Below are positions 1 through 7,899 of a DNA stretch of 64,000 nt, piece by piece. Made by a program: the position numbers and the translations under genes. Below the pieces are notes generated by a model. It was not told where the DNA came from, ran no database searches, and was given only the letters and a program-made list of their open reading frames with translations. Source of the stretch: HIMB114 sp052048155 (GTDB taxonomy: Bacteria; Pseudomonadota; Alphaproteobacteria; Pelagibacterales; Pelagibacteraceae); assembly GCF_052048155.1 (NCBI RefSeq), contig NZ_JBNAIK010000004.1, positions 1-64,000 of the forward strand, given 5' to 3'. The first letter of the stretch is position 1. Each line of letters opens with the position of its first letter.

Positions 1-362
1 TTAAAATAGATTTCAAATAATTTTTGAATTCTCAAATTTTCTTTTTCAATTTTTTCATCTTCTTTTGTAAAACGATATGGTTGCATTCCAGCTCTTTGAG
101 CAAGCATTTTTACCGCTTCTCCAAAATTTAAATTTTCTAATTTCATAATGAAATCAAAAATATTTCCATGTTCCGCTGTACTGAAACAATGATAAAACCC
201 TTTTTCATCATTGACAGTAAAGGAGGGAGTTTTTTCATTTTTAAAAGGAGAGAGCCCAATAAATTCTTTTCCTCTTTTTTTTAAATTAACTTTTAATCTA
301 ACTACATCAGAAACTTTTAACCTATTTCTAATTTCATCAATGTAAGTTTTTGGATACTTCAT
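1..362 (-). CDS. dnaG: DNA primase DnaG, N-terminal part (cut by window edge)
   Basis: Primase that lays RNA primers at the replication fork. About 120 N-terminal residues are visible and the frame is open to base 1. They carry the CHC2 zinc-finger fold region of DnaG (EKTPSFTV, then GFYHCF). Against the usual C-x2-H-x17-C-x2-C pattern the ligand positions read Ser38, Lys41, Cys59 and Thr62, so only one ligand remains. The rest of the domain is well conserved, so this looks like loss of zinc binding, not a pseudogene. The ATG at 362-360 overlaps the stop of the upstream yqeY gene by one base (TAATG), so the two are translationally coupled. The yqeY-dnaG order is common in proteobacteria. Confidence 0.93.
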   Translation of the reverse strand, partial: MKYPKTYIDEIRNRLKVSDVVRLKVNLKKRGKEFIGLSPFKNEKTPSFTVNDEKGFYHCFSTAEHGNIFDFIMKLENLNFGEAVKMLAQRAGMQPYRFTKEDEKIEKENLRIQKLFEIYF

Positions 363-820
363 TAACCTTTGAGCTTATCTTTTAATATCTTGCCGGCTAA
401 AGAAAAATCCATTTTGCCCAAATATTTTTCTTTTAATACTGCCATTACTTTTCCCATGTCTTTAAGGCTTGATGCACCGATATTTGAAATTGCCTCATTG
501 CAAACTTTCTCAACCTCTTCTTGGCTGAACTGTTGTGGTAAAAATTCTTCTATGATCTTGATTTCAGCATTTTCTTTATCGACCAAATCTTGTCTGCTTG
601 CTTTTTGGTACATTTCTATTGACTCTTTTCTTTGTTTTAGCATTTTATTTAAAATAGAAATCATATCTTCATCTGTAACCTCTTTCTTATCCTGAGTTCT
701 TTTTTCGATTTCTTTGTCTTTTTTTGCTGATACTATTGCCCTTAAAGTGAGCACCCGATCACTTTGCTTGCTTTTTAGCGATTCACTTAAAGCGTTGTTC
801 ACATTTTCAAAAATTGTCAT
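362..820 (-). CDS. yqeY: GatB/YqeY domain protein
   Basis: A 152-residue GatB/YqeY-family protein, related to the tRNA-binding C-terminal domain of the amidotransferase subunit GatB. Its cellular role is not firmly known. The sequence shows the typical features: an N-terminal LRAIVSAKKDKEIEK-like helix, a central KQRKESIEMY segment, and the EEFLPQQFSQEEVE and DMGKVMAVLKEKY motifs. The length fits the family (about 150). It sits directly upstream of dnaG, a conserved arrangement, with stop and start overlapping in TAATG. It is divergent from carA across about 100 bases. Confidence 0.93.
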   Translation of the reverse strand: MTIFENVNNALSESLKSKQSDRVLTLRAIVSAKKDKEIEKRTQDKKEVTDEDMISILNKMLKQRKESIEMYQKASRQDLVDKENAEIKIIEEFLPQQFSQEEVEKVCNEAISNIGASSLKDMGKVMAVLKEKYLGKMDFSLAGKILKDKLKG

Positions 821-842
821 GACGATTATTTAATTTAGTTTC

Positions 843-871
843 TTGACGAGTGTAAGACTTTTTCATAATTA
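843..871 (+). promoter_or_regulatory. Candidate sigma-70 promoter of carAB
   Basis: TTGACG at 843-848 is followed by a 17-base spacer and TAATTA at 866-871, facing carA. Transcription would start near 878, giving a leader of about 45 bases. The spacing is ideal and the -35 is one base from consensus. In A+T-rich DNA the -10 alone would mean little, so the call rests on the -35 and spacing. Confidence 0.5.
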
Positions 872-875
872 ACGC

Positions 876-897
876 CAAAGTTTTTTTGTAAACTTTG
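876..897 (+). repeat. Hairpin in the carA leader
   Basis: Perfect 8-base inverted repeat CAAAGTTT / AAACTTTG (876-883 and 890-897) with a 6-base loop. It lies just downstream of the predicted -10 box, so it could be a 5' stem-loop on the carAB mRNA or an operator. It has no U-run, so it is not a standard terminator. Confidence 0.4.
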
Positions 898-921
898 ATT
901 CTTAACCTATGAGTTGTATTT

Positions 922-2106
922 TTGTTTAATAAGGAAAAAAAGGCAGATTTAAATTTTTTATCATCACAACCCACAGGTATTTTAGTTTTCGAAAATGGAT
1001 TATCTATTTCTGCAATAGGGATAGGTCATGAAGGCCATTCTATTGGAGAGGTTTGTTTTAATACTTCAATGACTGGCTACCAGGAAATTATAACTGACCC
1101 ATCTTATTCTGATCAAATCATAAACTTCACTTTTCCTCATATTGGAAATGTTGGGACAAACTTTGAAGATATAGAGTCAGAAAAAGTTTGGCTAAAAGGA
1201 GTTATATTTGCAAAGGAAATAACTGAACCTTCAAATTATAGATCATTTGAAAAACTAAATGATTGGTTAAAAAAAAATGAAGTTGTAGGAATTGCAGGCG
1301 TCGACACCAGGGCTATTACAAACTTAATTAGAAATAAAGGCGCTTTAAAAGCAACAATTGTAAATGGTGATACCAATGAAATAAAAAAATATCTTGAAGA
1401 ATGCAAAAGCTGGCCTGGCTTAAAAGGAATGGAACTTACCAAGAAAGTTACCACACAACAGATTTATAATTGGAATGATGAAGGATTATGGTCAAAAGAA
1501 AAGGGTTATAATAAAAATAATGAACATAAATACCATGTTGTAGTTTTGGACTTTGGCTGTAAAAAAAATATTTTAAGAAATTTCTCTAATTTAAAAACAA
1601 AATTAACAGTTGTGCCAGCCGATACAAACTTTAATAAAATATCAGAATTAAAACCTGATGGAGTTTTTCTGTCAAATGGACCAGGAGACCCTGCAGCTAC
1701 TTCAAAATTTGCAAATGAAACTATAAAAAAAATATTAGAGAGTAATATTCCAACTTTTGGTATTTGCTTAGGTCATCAATTACTTGCACATGCTTTAAAC
1801 TGTAAAACAAAAAAAATGCATCAAGGACATAGAGGAGCAAATCATCCTGTAAAAAATTTAAATAATAATCTTGTGGAAATTACATCACAAAATCATGGTT
1901 TCGAAGTTGATAAAGATAATATTCCTAATGATGTAGAGGTAACCCATATATCTTTGTTTGATCAATCTATCGAAGGTATTAAATCAAAAAAATATAAAGC
2001 TTTTTCAGTACAATATCATCCAGAAGCAAGTCCTGGTCCTCATGATAGTCATTATTTGTTTTTAGAGTTTATTAAAGAAGTGGATAAAAATGCCAAAAAG
2101 AACTGA
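922..2106 (+). CDS. carA: Carbamoyl-phosphate synthase small subunit
   Basis: Glutaminase subunit of carbamoyl-phosphate synthase: it releases ammonia from glutamine and passes it to CarB for pyrimidine and arginine synthesis. The 394 residues show the CPSase_sm N-terminal domain (about 18-150) and a class I glutamine amidotransferase domain with nucleophile Cys282 (GICLGHQ) and His366/Glu368 (YHPEAS). The start is TTG at 922. An in-frame TGA at 910-912 rules out a longer protein and no ATG occurs in the first 45 codons, so the TTG start is well supported. carB starts inside the last codons (17-base overlap), so they form one operon. Confidence 0.96.
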   Translation: MFNKEKKADLNFLSSQPTGILVFENGLSISAIGIGHEGHSIGEVCFNTSMTGYQEIITDPSYSDQIINFTFPHIGNVGTNFEDIESEKVWLKGVIFAKEITEPSNYRSFEKLNDWLKKNEVVGIAGVDTRAITNLIRNKGALKATIVNGDTNEIKKYLEECKSWPGLKGMELTKKVTTQQIYNWNDEGLWSKEKGYNKNNEHKYHVVVLDFGCKKNILRNFSNLKTKLTVVPADTNFNKISELKPDGVFLSNGPGDPAATSKFANETIKKILESNIPTFGICLGHQLLAHALNCKTKKMHQGHRGANHPVKNLNNNLVEITSQNHGFEVDKDNIPNDVEVTHISLFDQSIEGIKSKKYKAFSVQYHPEASPGPHDSHYLFLEFIKEVDKNAKKN

Positions 2107-5100
2107 TATCAATAAAATCATGATTATTGGCGCTGGTCCTATTGTGATAGGACAAGCTTGCGAATTTGACTACTCTGGATCACAAGCATGCAAAGCATTA
2201 AGACAAGAAGGATATAAAATTATTTTAGTTAATTCTAATCCTGCAACCATAATGACCGATCCTAATGTTGCAGACATTACTTATATTGAACCTATAAACG
2301 ATCAGGTTCTAGAAGAAATTATAAAAAAAGAAAAACCTGACGCAATACTGCCAACCATGGGTGGTCAAACTGGGCTTAATGCTGCAATGAGTTTAGATCA
2401 AAAAGGAATATTAAAAAAATATAATGTTGAATTAATTGGAGCCAATGCTGAAGCTATTGATAATGCAGAAAATAGAGAAAAATTTAAAAAAAATATGAAT
2501 GAAATTGGTCTTGAGTCGGCAAGATCATACATATGCAGAAATGAAGAAGATGCAAAAGAGGCTTACAAAAAAATTGGAGTTCCTTCCATCATTAGACCTT
2601 CATTTACTCTCGGAGGCACAGGTGGAGGAGTAGCAAACACAGAACAAGAATTTTTTCAAATTATAAAAAACGGTCTAGATTTATCTCCAACTAACGAGGT
2701 TCTAGTTGAAGAGTCTTTGGTTGGTTGGAAAGAATTTGAAATGGAGGTTGTAAGGGACAAAAAAGATAATGCAATTATTGTTTGTTCAATTGAAAACCTA
2801 GATCCAATGGGAATACATACGGGTGACTCGATTACAGTAGCCCCTGCCCTAACCCTTACGGATAAAGAGTACCAAGTCATGAGAAACGCATCGATTGCAT
2901 GTCTTAGAAAAATTGGAGTTGAAACAGGAGGTTCAAATGTTCAGTTTGCCATCAATCCAAAGGATGGAAGAATGATTGTAATCGAAATGAACCCAAGAGT
3001 TTCAAGATCATCAGCATTGGCATCGAAAGCCACTGGTTTTCCTATTGCAAAAGTCGCAGCCAAGTTAGCAGTAGGCTATACATTAGATGAGATACAAAAT
3101 GATATCACAAGGGTAACACCGGCATCATTTGAACCAACTATTGATTATGTTGTTACTAAAATTCCAAGATTTGCATTTGAAAAGTTTAAAAAAAGTAAAG
3201 CAGAACTAGGAACTGCAATGAAATCAGTTGGTGAAAGTATGTCAATTGGAAGAAATTTTAAAGAGTCTTTACAAAAGGCATTAGTCTCGCTTGAAGTTGG
3301 ACTATCTGGTCTTGATAGTATTCACTGTGATTTAAATACCATAAAAGATCAATTGAAAAAAAATATACCTTTAAGAATTTTATATGTTGCTGAGGGATTT
3401 AGAAAAGGACTAAGCTTAGAAAATATTCATCAACTCTGTAAAATTGATCCATGGTTTTTAAGACAAATAAAAGAAATTGTAGATACTGAAAATGAAATTA
3501 TTAAAAGCCAATTCCAAAAAGATACATTCAAATTAATTAAATCAATTGGTTTTTCGGATCAAAAAATTTCTGAGCTATCAAATAAAACTTTAGATCAAGT
3601 TGAAAAATATAAAAAAGATAACAAAATTAATATTACATATAAAAAAGTTGATACATGTGCTGCTGAATTTTCCTCATTAACACCATACATGTATTCAACT
3701 TATGACCATGGTTTAATGTCAGACGGAGAATGCGAAGCTAATCCATCTGATAAAGAAAAAGTCATAATAATTGGTGGCGGACCTAATAGAATTGGCCAAG
3801 GTATTGAATTTGATTATTGTTGTTGTCAGGCAAGTTTCTCATTAAAAGAAATGGGATTTGAAACAGTTATGATTAATTGCAATCCGGAGACGGTTTCAAC
3901 AGATTATGATACTAGTGACAGACTTTATTTTGAACCTCTTATTGATGAATATATTATTGAAATACTTAAAAAAGAAAGTTCGTCTGGAAAAATAAAAGGT
4001 GTAATCGTTCAGTTTGGTGGACAAACACCAATCAAATTAGCTAAAAAAATTCATGAGTCTGGTTTTCCTATTTTAGGAACGCAACTCGAGTCAATTGATA
4101 CTGCTGAAGATAGAGAAAAATTTAATCAAATTGTTAGTGAACTAAATTTAAAACAAGCAGAAAGCGGCCTAGCAAGAGGCAAGGAAGAAGCAAAAACTAT
4201 TGTTGAAAAAATTGGCTACCCGATAGTAATTAGGCCTTCTTACGTATTAGGTGGTCGTGCAATGGAAATTGTTCACGATGACGAGCAATTTAATACATAT
4301 ATTGAAGAAGCTGTCCAAGTCTCCGGTGATAGTCCAGTATTGATTGATAAATTTTTAAATGACGCAATTGAGATCGATGTTGATGCTGTTTGTGATGGTC
4401 AGGATGTATTTATCGCAGGCATTATGGAACATATTGAAGAAGCTGGAATTCACTCTGGTGACTCGGCGTGTTGTATTCCTCCATTTTCATTAGATGAAAA
4501 ATTAATTCAAGAATTAAAAAAACAAACGACATCTCTTGCTAAAAAATTAAATGTAATTGGTCTTATCAATATTCAATTTGCAATTAGAGGAAGTGATATT
4601 TATATTCTTGAAGTAAATCCAAGAGCAAGCCGAACTGTACCTTACGTTTCAAAAGCTCTTAATATTCCAGTTGCAAAAATTGCCTCGCAAGTTATGGCAG
4701 GTAAAAAATTAAAAGAATTTAAAAATTTAGACAAAAAGCTAGATATATTTGCAATCAAAGAAGCTGTATTCCCTTTCAATAAATTCCCAGAAGTCGATAC
4801 GATTTTGGGTCCTGAAATGAAATCAACCGGAGAAGCTATGGGAATTGATAGTGATTTTGGAATGGCATTTGCAAAAAGTCAAATGTCAGCTGGAAATGAC
4901 CTTCCAACACAAGGATCTGCATTCATATCTGTAAAAGATGAAGATAAAGAAAAGGTTTGTGAATATGCAAAAAATCTTTTTGATATTGGATTTAAAATTT
5001 TTGGAACAGGCCGCACTGCCGATACTTTAAATAAACATGGAATTGAATGTACAAAAATTAACAAAGTAAACCAAGGAAGTCCTCATATCGTTGAGTATTT

Positions 5101-5299
5101 AGATGATAAAAAAATCTCTCTCGTCATTAACACTACATCGGAAAAAAAGTCTATTGAAGACTCATGGTCACTACGTAGAGCAGCTCTGAATAATAAAATC
5201 CCTTATTTTACAACTCTTGCAGGCGCAAAAGTATGTACTCAAGCTATAAATTCTTTAAAAAAGAATTCCTTAAAAATTAAAAGAATTCAGGAATTATAA
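2090..5299 (+). CDS. carB: Carbamoyl-phosphate synthase large subunit
   Basis: Synthetase subunit that makes carbamoyl phosphate from bicarbonate, ammonia and two ATP. At 1069 residues it is full length. It has the expected internal duplication: two ATP-grasp halves, each opening with a nucleotide-binding loop (IIGAGPIVIGQACEFDYSG near residue 13 and IIGGGPNRIGQGIEFDY near 560), each with a PS.LGG.G-type loop, plus a C-terminal MGS-like allosteric domain (about 935-1069). Partner of CarA immediately upstream. Its TAA stop abuts the stop of the opposing oxygenase gene with no spacer. Confidence 0.97.
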   Translation: MPKRTDINKIMIIGAGPIVIGQACEFDYSGSQACKALRQEGYKIILVNSNPATIMTDPNVADITYIEPINDQVLEEIIKKEKPDAILPTMGGQTGLNAAMSLDQKGILKKYNVELIGANAEAIDNAENREKFKKNMNEIGLESARSYICRNEEDAKEAYKKIGVPSIIRPSFTLGGTGGGVANTEQEFFQIIKNGLDLSPTNEVLVEESLVGWKEFEMEVVRDKKDNAIIVCSIENLDPMGIHTGDSITVAPALTLTDKEYQVMRNASIACLRKIGVETGGSNVQFAINPKDGRMIVIEMNPRVSRSSALASKATGFPIAKVAAKLAVGYTLDEIQNDITRVTPASFEPTIDYVVTKIPRFAFEKFKKSKAELGTAMKSVGESMSIGRNFKESLQKALVSLEVGLSGLDSIHCDLNTIKDQLKKNIPLRILYVAEGFRKGLSLENIHQLCKIDPWFLRQIKEIVDTENEIIKSQFQKDTFKLIKSIGFSDQKISELSNKTLDQVEKYKKDNKINITYKKVDTCAAEFSSLTPYMYSTYDHGLMSDGECEANPSDKEKVIIIGGGPNRIGQGIEFDYCCCQASFSLKEMGFETVMINCNPETVSTDYDTSDRLYFEPLIDEYIIEILKKESSSGKIKGVIVQFGGQTPIKLAKKIHESGFPILGTQLESIDTAEDREKFNQIVSELNLKQAESGLARGKEEAKTIVEKIGYPIVIRPSYVLGGRAMEIVHDDEQFNTYIEEAVQVSGDSPVLIDKFLNDAIEIDVDAVCDGQDVFIAGIMEHIEEAGIHSGDSACCIPPFSLDEKLIQELKKQTTSLAKKLNVIGLINIQFAIRGSDIYILEVNPRASRTVPYVSKALNIPVAKIASQVMAGKKLKEFKNLDKKLDIFAIKEAVFPFNKFPEVDTILGPEMKSTGEAMGIDSDFGMAFAKSQMSAGNDLPTQGSAFISVKDEDKEKVCEYAKNLFDIGFKIFGTGRTADTLNKHGIECTKINKVNQGSPHIVEYLDDKKISLVINTTSEKKSIEDSWSLRRAALNNKIPYFTTLAGAKVCTQAINSLKKNSLKIKRIQEL

Positions 5300-5962
5300 T
5301 TATTTTTGAACAGGATAATCAGTTTCAAAAGTTACGTAATTGAGTTGTAGACAACGTCTTTCATCTTTAATTACTTTTTTATCCAGACCATGCCAACTAT
5401 TCTCATCAGTTGTAAATATATAACCATAGTTATCTTTATACGGAACAGTATAAACTTTTTCCAATTTCTCATTATAAAAATCAGTTCCAAGTTCTTCTGA
5501 CTCTCCATTTCTATTTACAAATAACATCGAAGACATTAATTTTTCTTTGATATCGCAATGAGGCTTAAGCCAAAAACCTTTTCTATCACAACAAATTTCT
5601 ACTCTTACAAAAGATTTTGATAAATCTTTTCCTATCATTTCACCTATGAATTGATGAGTTTCTTTTTTTTGAAGATCTTTTACTAATTTTAACAATTCGG
5701 GATAGTTTTGTTCATTTTCTTTACTTATGAAACATCGAAATTTTAAAGCTTTTCCACCAGACTTTATTCCCTCTCTTAATTTTCCATCTCCGCCATCAAT
5801 TGCTCGAGTACCATCATATTCGATGTCATGAGCCGTTGGATCATCAAGTTTAGCATCGTAAAGTTCTTTGATCATATCTTCGGTCAATGGTTTATCAAAT
5901 TCCCAATATCTAAATGGTTTGACACCATGTTTGCTTGTTTTCAAAGAATTTAAAATGCTCAT
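5300..5962 (-). CDS. 2OG-Fe(II) oxygenase family protein
   Basis: A 220-residue protein with the signature of 2-oxoglutarate/Fe(II)-dependent oxygenases of the prolyl-hydroxylase-like fold: iron ligands His135-x-Asp137 (LKPHCD) and a distal His191 (SWHG), followed by Arg202/203 (ERRCLQLNY) placed to bind 2-oxoglutarate. The substrate cannot be deduced. No signal peptide is visible, so it is probably cytoplasmic. The ATG lies in a 4-base overlap with the stop of the upstream ELM1-like gene, so the two are probably co-expressed. This may point to a shared role in the envelope or surface, but that is inference. Confidence 0.75.
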   Translation of the reverse strand: MSILNSLKTSKHGVKPFRYWEFDKPLTEDMIKELYDAKLDDPTAHDIEYDGTRAIDGGDGKLREGIKSGGKALKFRCFISKENEQNYPELLKLVKDLQKKETHQFIGEMIGKDLSKSFVRVEICCDRKGFWLKPHCDIKEKLMSSMLFVNRNGESEELGTDFYNEKLEKVYTVPYKDNYGYIFTTDENSWHGLDKKVIKDERRCLQLNYVTFETDYPVQK

Positions 5963-6909
5963 TTATTCAAATTTAATTTTTCTATAATTATTTTAGCTAT
6001 TCTTTTACTCTCATATAATTTTTCATAAGTCCAGTGTTCTAAATTACCATTGAACTCCTTTATGATGTTTAAATCTTTAAAGCTTTGTAAAAATTTTTCA
6101 AAACGATAGTCATTCCTAAAATTGGGTAATTTAGCTACATATAATGGTTTTCCAGTTATAGCCGCTTCAGAAATCATTGAAGTTGAATCACAAGTTACTA
6201 CTATGTGAGAAGCTTCAGCATAAGCATTTGTATAATTTTTTTTATTTAAACTAAAATCATAACAAAATTCTAGGCGATTAAATTTTGAACTTAAAAAATC
6301 AAAGACAGATTTAGGTGTTCTTCTTGATGCTATAACATTAATTTTTTTTAAATTTTTATTATTATCAATTTTTTCAAAATGAACTTCTAAATCTTCTTTT
6401 TTAAAATTATAATATTTATTTGGTCCACCTAGTACAAATGTAATAATATTTTCTCCATTATTTTTATTTATAACCTCCTCTTCATTTAGATAATGCAATG
6501 CCCCAACTGATCGAATTATATTTTCAGAGTTAATTTTATTATCGTGCTGTGGAGTGATAATAAGGTCAAAGTTTTTAGGTGATATCTTTGGGTCTTGAAT
6601 ATGAATATTTTTTAAATCTCTATCAAATTTTTTTTTAAAATATTTTTTTAAAACAATATTTGGAATTACACTCTTTCGTCCACAGGATATAATGATGTCT
6701 GGAACTGAGCTGTCATCTTTAACTATTTCATTAAAATTAAAACTTTGTTGAATTTTTGGAGTTAAGAATGGAGGTAAAAATTTAAATAAAACTGGCAGAT
6801 CAATTGTATGATGATCGAAAGTTGTATTTAAAGATTTTGCTAAACCCTCAACTTGACTAATCATGCCATGGGCGCCCTCTGTTAATAACCAGCAGTGTAA
6901 TGCTTTCAT
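5959..6909 (-). CDS. ELM1-like (DUF1022) glycosyltransferase-fold protein
   Basis: A 316-residue homologue of the mitochondrial-fission ELM1 family (DUF1022), common in alphaproteobacteria and in plants. Diagnostic segments are the N-terminal LTEGAHGMISQVEGLA, ISCGRKS near 95, the phosphate-loop-like FVLGGPNKYY near 159, RRTPKS near 198, and the CDSTSMISEA motif near 240, which resembles the donor-binding region of GT-B glycosyltransferases. The bacterial function is unknown. It is divergent from trxB and overlaps the downstream oxygenase gene by 4 bases. Confidence 0.8.
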   Translation of the reverse strand: MKALHCWLLTEGAHGMISQVEGLAKSLNTTFDHHTIDLPVLFKFLPPFLTPKIQQSFNFNEIVKDDSSVPDIIISCGRKSVIPNIVLKKYFKKKFDRDLKNIHIQDPKISPKNFDLIITPQHDNKINSENIIRSVGALHYLNEEEVINKNNGENIITFVLGGPNKYYNFKKEDLEVHFEKIDNNKNLKKINVIASRRTPKSVFDFLSSKFNRLEFCYDFSLNKKNYTNAYAEASHIVVTCDSTSMISEAAITGKPLYVAKLPNFRNDYRFEKFLQSFKDLNIIKEFNGNLEHWTYEKLYESKRIAKIIIEKLNLNK

Positions 6910-6925
6910 TATAATAAATTATATT

Positions 6926-6954
6926 TTATTAGATTGTTTCTATAAATTAATCAA
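6926..6954 (-). promoter_or_regulatory. Candidate promoter of the ELM1-oxygenase pair
   Basis: On the minus strand, TTGATT (6954-6949) is followed by a 17-base spacer and TAATAA (6931-6926), with the ATG at 6909. This implies a leader of only about 10 bases. The sequence is A+T-rich, so chance matches are possible. Confidence 0.33.
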
Positions 6955-7899
6955 ATGAGTCAAAATAAAGAGTTTAAAACCAAAGTACTAATTATAGGAT
7001 CAGGTCCGGCAGGTTATAGTGCGGCTGTTTATACATCAAGAGCAATGCTGAAACCTATAATGGTTACTGGTATGGAACCTGGTGGTCAGTTAACTACGAC
7101 CACTGATGTTGAAAACTACCCTGGATTTGCGAAAGCTATTCAAGGTCCATGGTTAATGGAAGAAATGAAGAAACAGGCCGAAAATGTTGGTACAGAATTT
7201 GTAACAGATATAATTAGTGATGTTGATTTTTCAAAAAGACCATTTGTTTGCAAAGGGCAAAATGGAAATACATTTGTATCTGATACAGTAATTATCTCTA
7301 CTGGCGCCCAGGCCAGATGGCTTGGAATTGAAAACGAGGAAAGTTTCAAAGGTTTTGGTGTAAGTTCATGCGCTACGTGCGATGGTTTTTTTTATAAAGG
7401 CAAAGAAGTAGCGGTAGTCGGAGGAGGAAATGCAGCTGTCGAAGAGGCAATCTACCTTTCTGGTATAGCATCAAAAGTATATTTAATTCACCGAAGAGAT
7501 GAATTACGTGCAGAAAAAATGTTGCAAGAAAAAATATTTAAAAATAAAAAAATTGAAATTATTTGGAATACCGTTGTTGAAAAAGTAAACGGAACTGATA
7601 ATCCAAAAAATTTAGAGTCCGTTACGATTAAAAATATAAAAGATAATCTGACAAAAGAATTAAAAATTCATGGTTTTTTTGTTGCTATAGGACACAATCC
7701 AGCAACAAGTATTTTTAAAAATCAAATTAAAATGGATGATGAAGGATATATCATCACAAATCCAGACTCAACAGCAACAAATATAGAAGGTGTTTTTGCA
7801 GCAGGTGATGTTAAGGATAAAATTTTTAGACAAGCAATTACAGCAGCAGGCATGGGATGTATGGCTGCACTAGAAGCAGAAAAATTATTAAATCATTAA
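6955..7899 (+). CDS. trxB: Thioredoxin-disulfide reductase
   Basis: NADPH-dependent FAD enzyme that reduces thioredoxin. The 314 residues show the FAD dinucleotide loop (GSGPAG near 16), GGQLTTTTDVENYPG near 43, the redox pair Cys139-x-x-Cys142 (CATC), an NADPH-binding GGGNAAVEEA loop near 156, and the C-terminal FAD-binding AAGDV motif. This is the normal length and domain order of bacterial low-molecular-weight TrxB. The start ATG lies 45 bases from the divergent ELM1-like gene. The stop overlaps that of aatA in a shared TTAA. Confidence 0.96.
   Translation: MSQNKEFKTKVLIIGSGPAGYSAAVYTSRAMLKPIMVTGMEPGGQLTTTTDVENYPGFAKAIQGPWLMEEMKKQAENVGTEFVTDIISDVDFSKRPFVCKGQNGNTFVSDTVIISTGAQARWLGIENEESFKGFGVSSCATCDGFFYKGKEVAVVGGGNAAVEEAIYLSGIASKVYLIHRRDELRAEKMLQEKIFKNKKIEIIWNTVVEKVNGTDNPKNLESVTIKNIKDNLTKELKIHGFFVAIGHNPATSIFKNQIKMDDEGYIITNPDSTATNIEGVFAAGDVKDKIFRQAITAAGMGCMAALEAEKLLNH

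Noticed and set aside
369..695. Plus-strand frame of 108 codons opposite yqeY
   Set aside because: It mirrors the yqeY coding strand, has no family features and is Ser/Phe/Ile rich in the way antisense frames of A+T-rich genes usually are.
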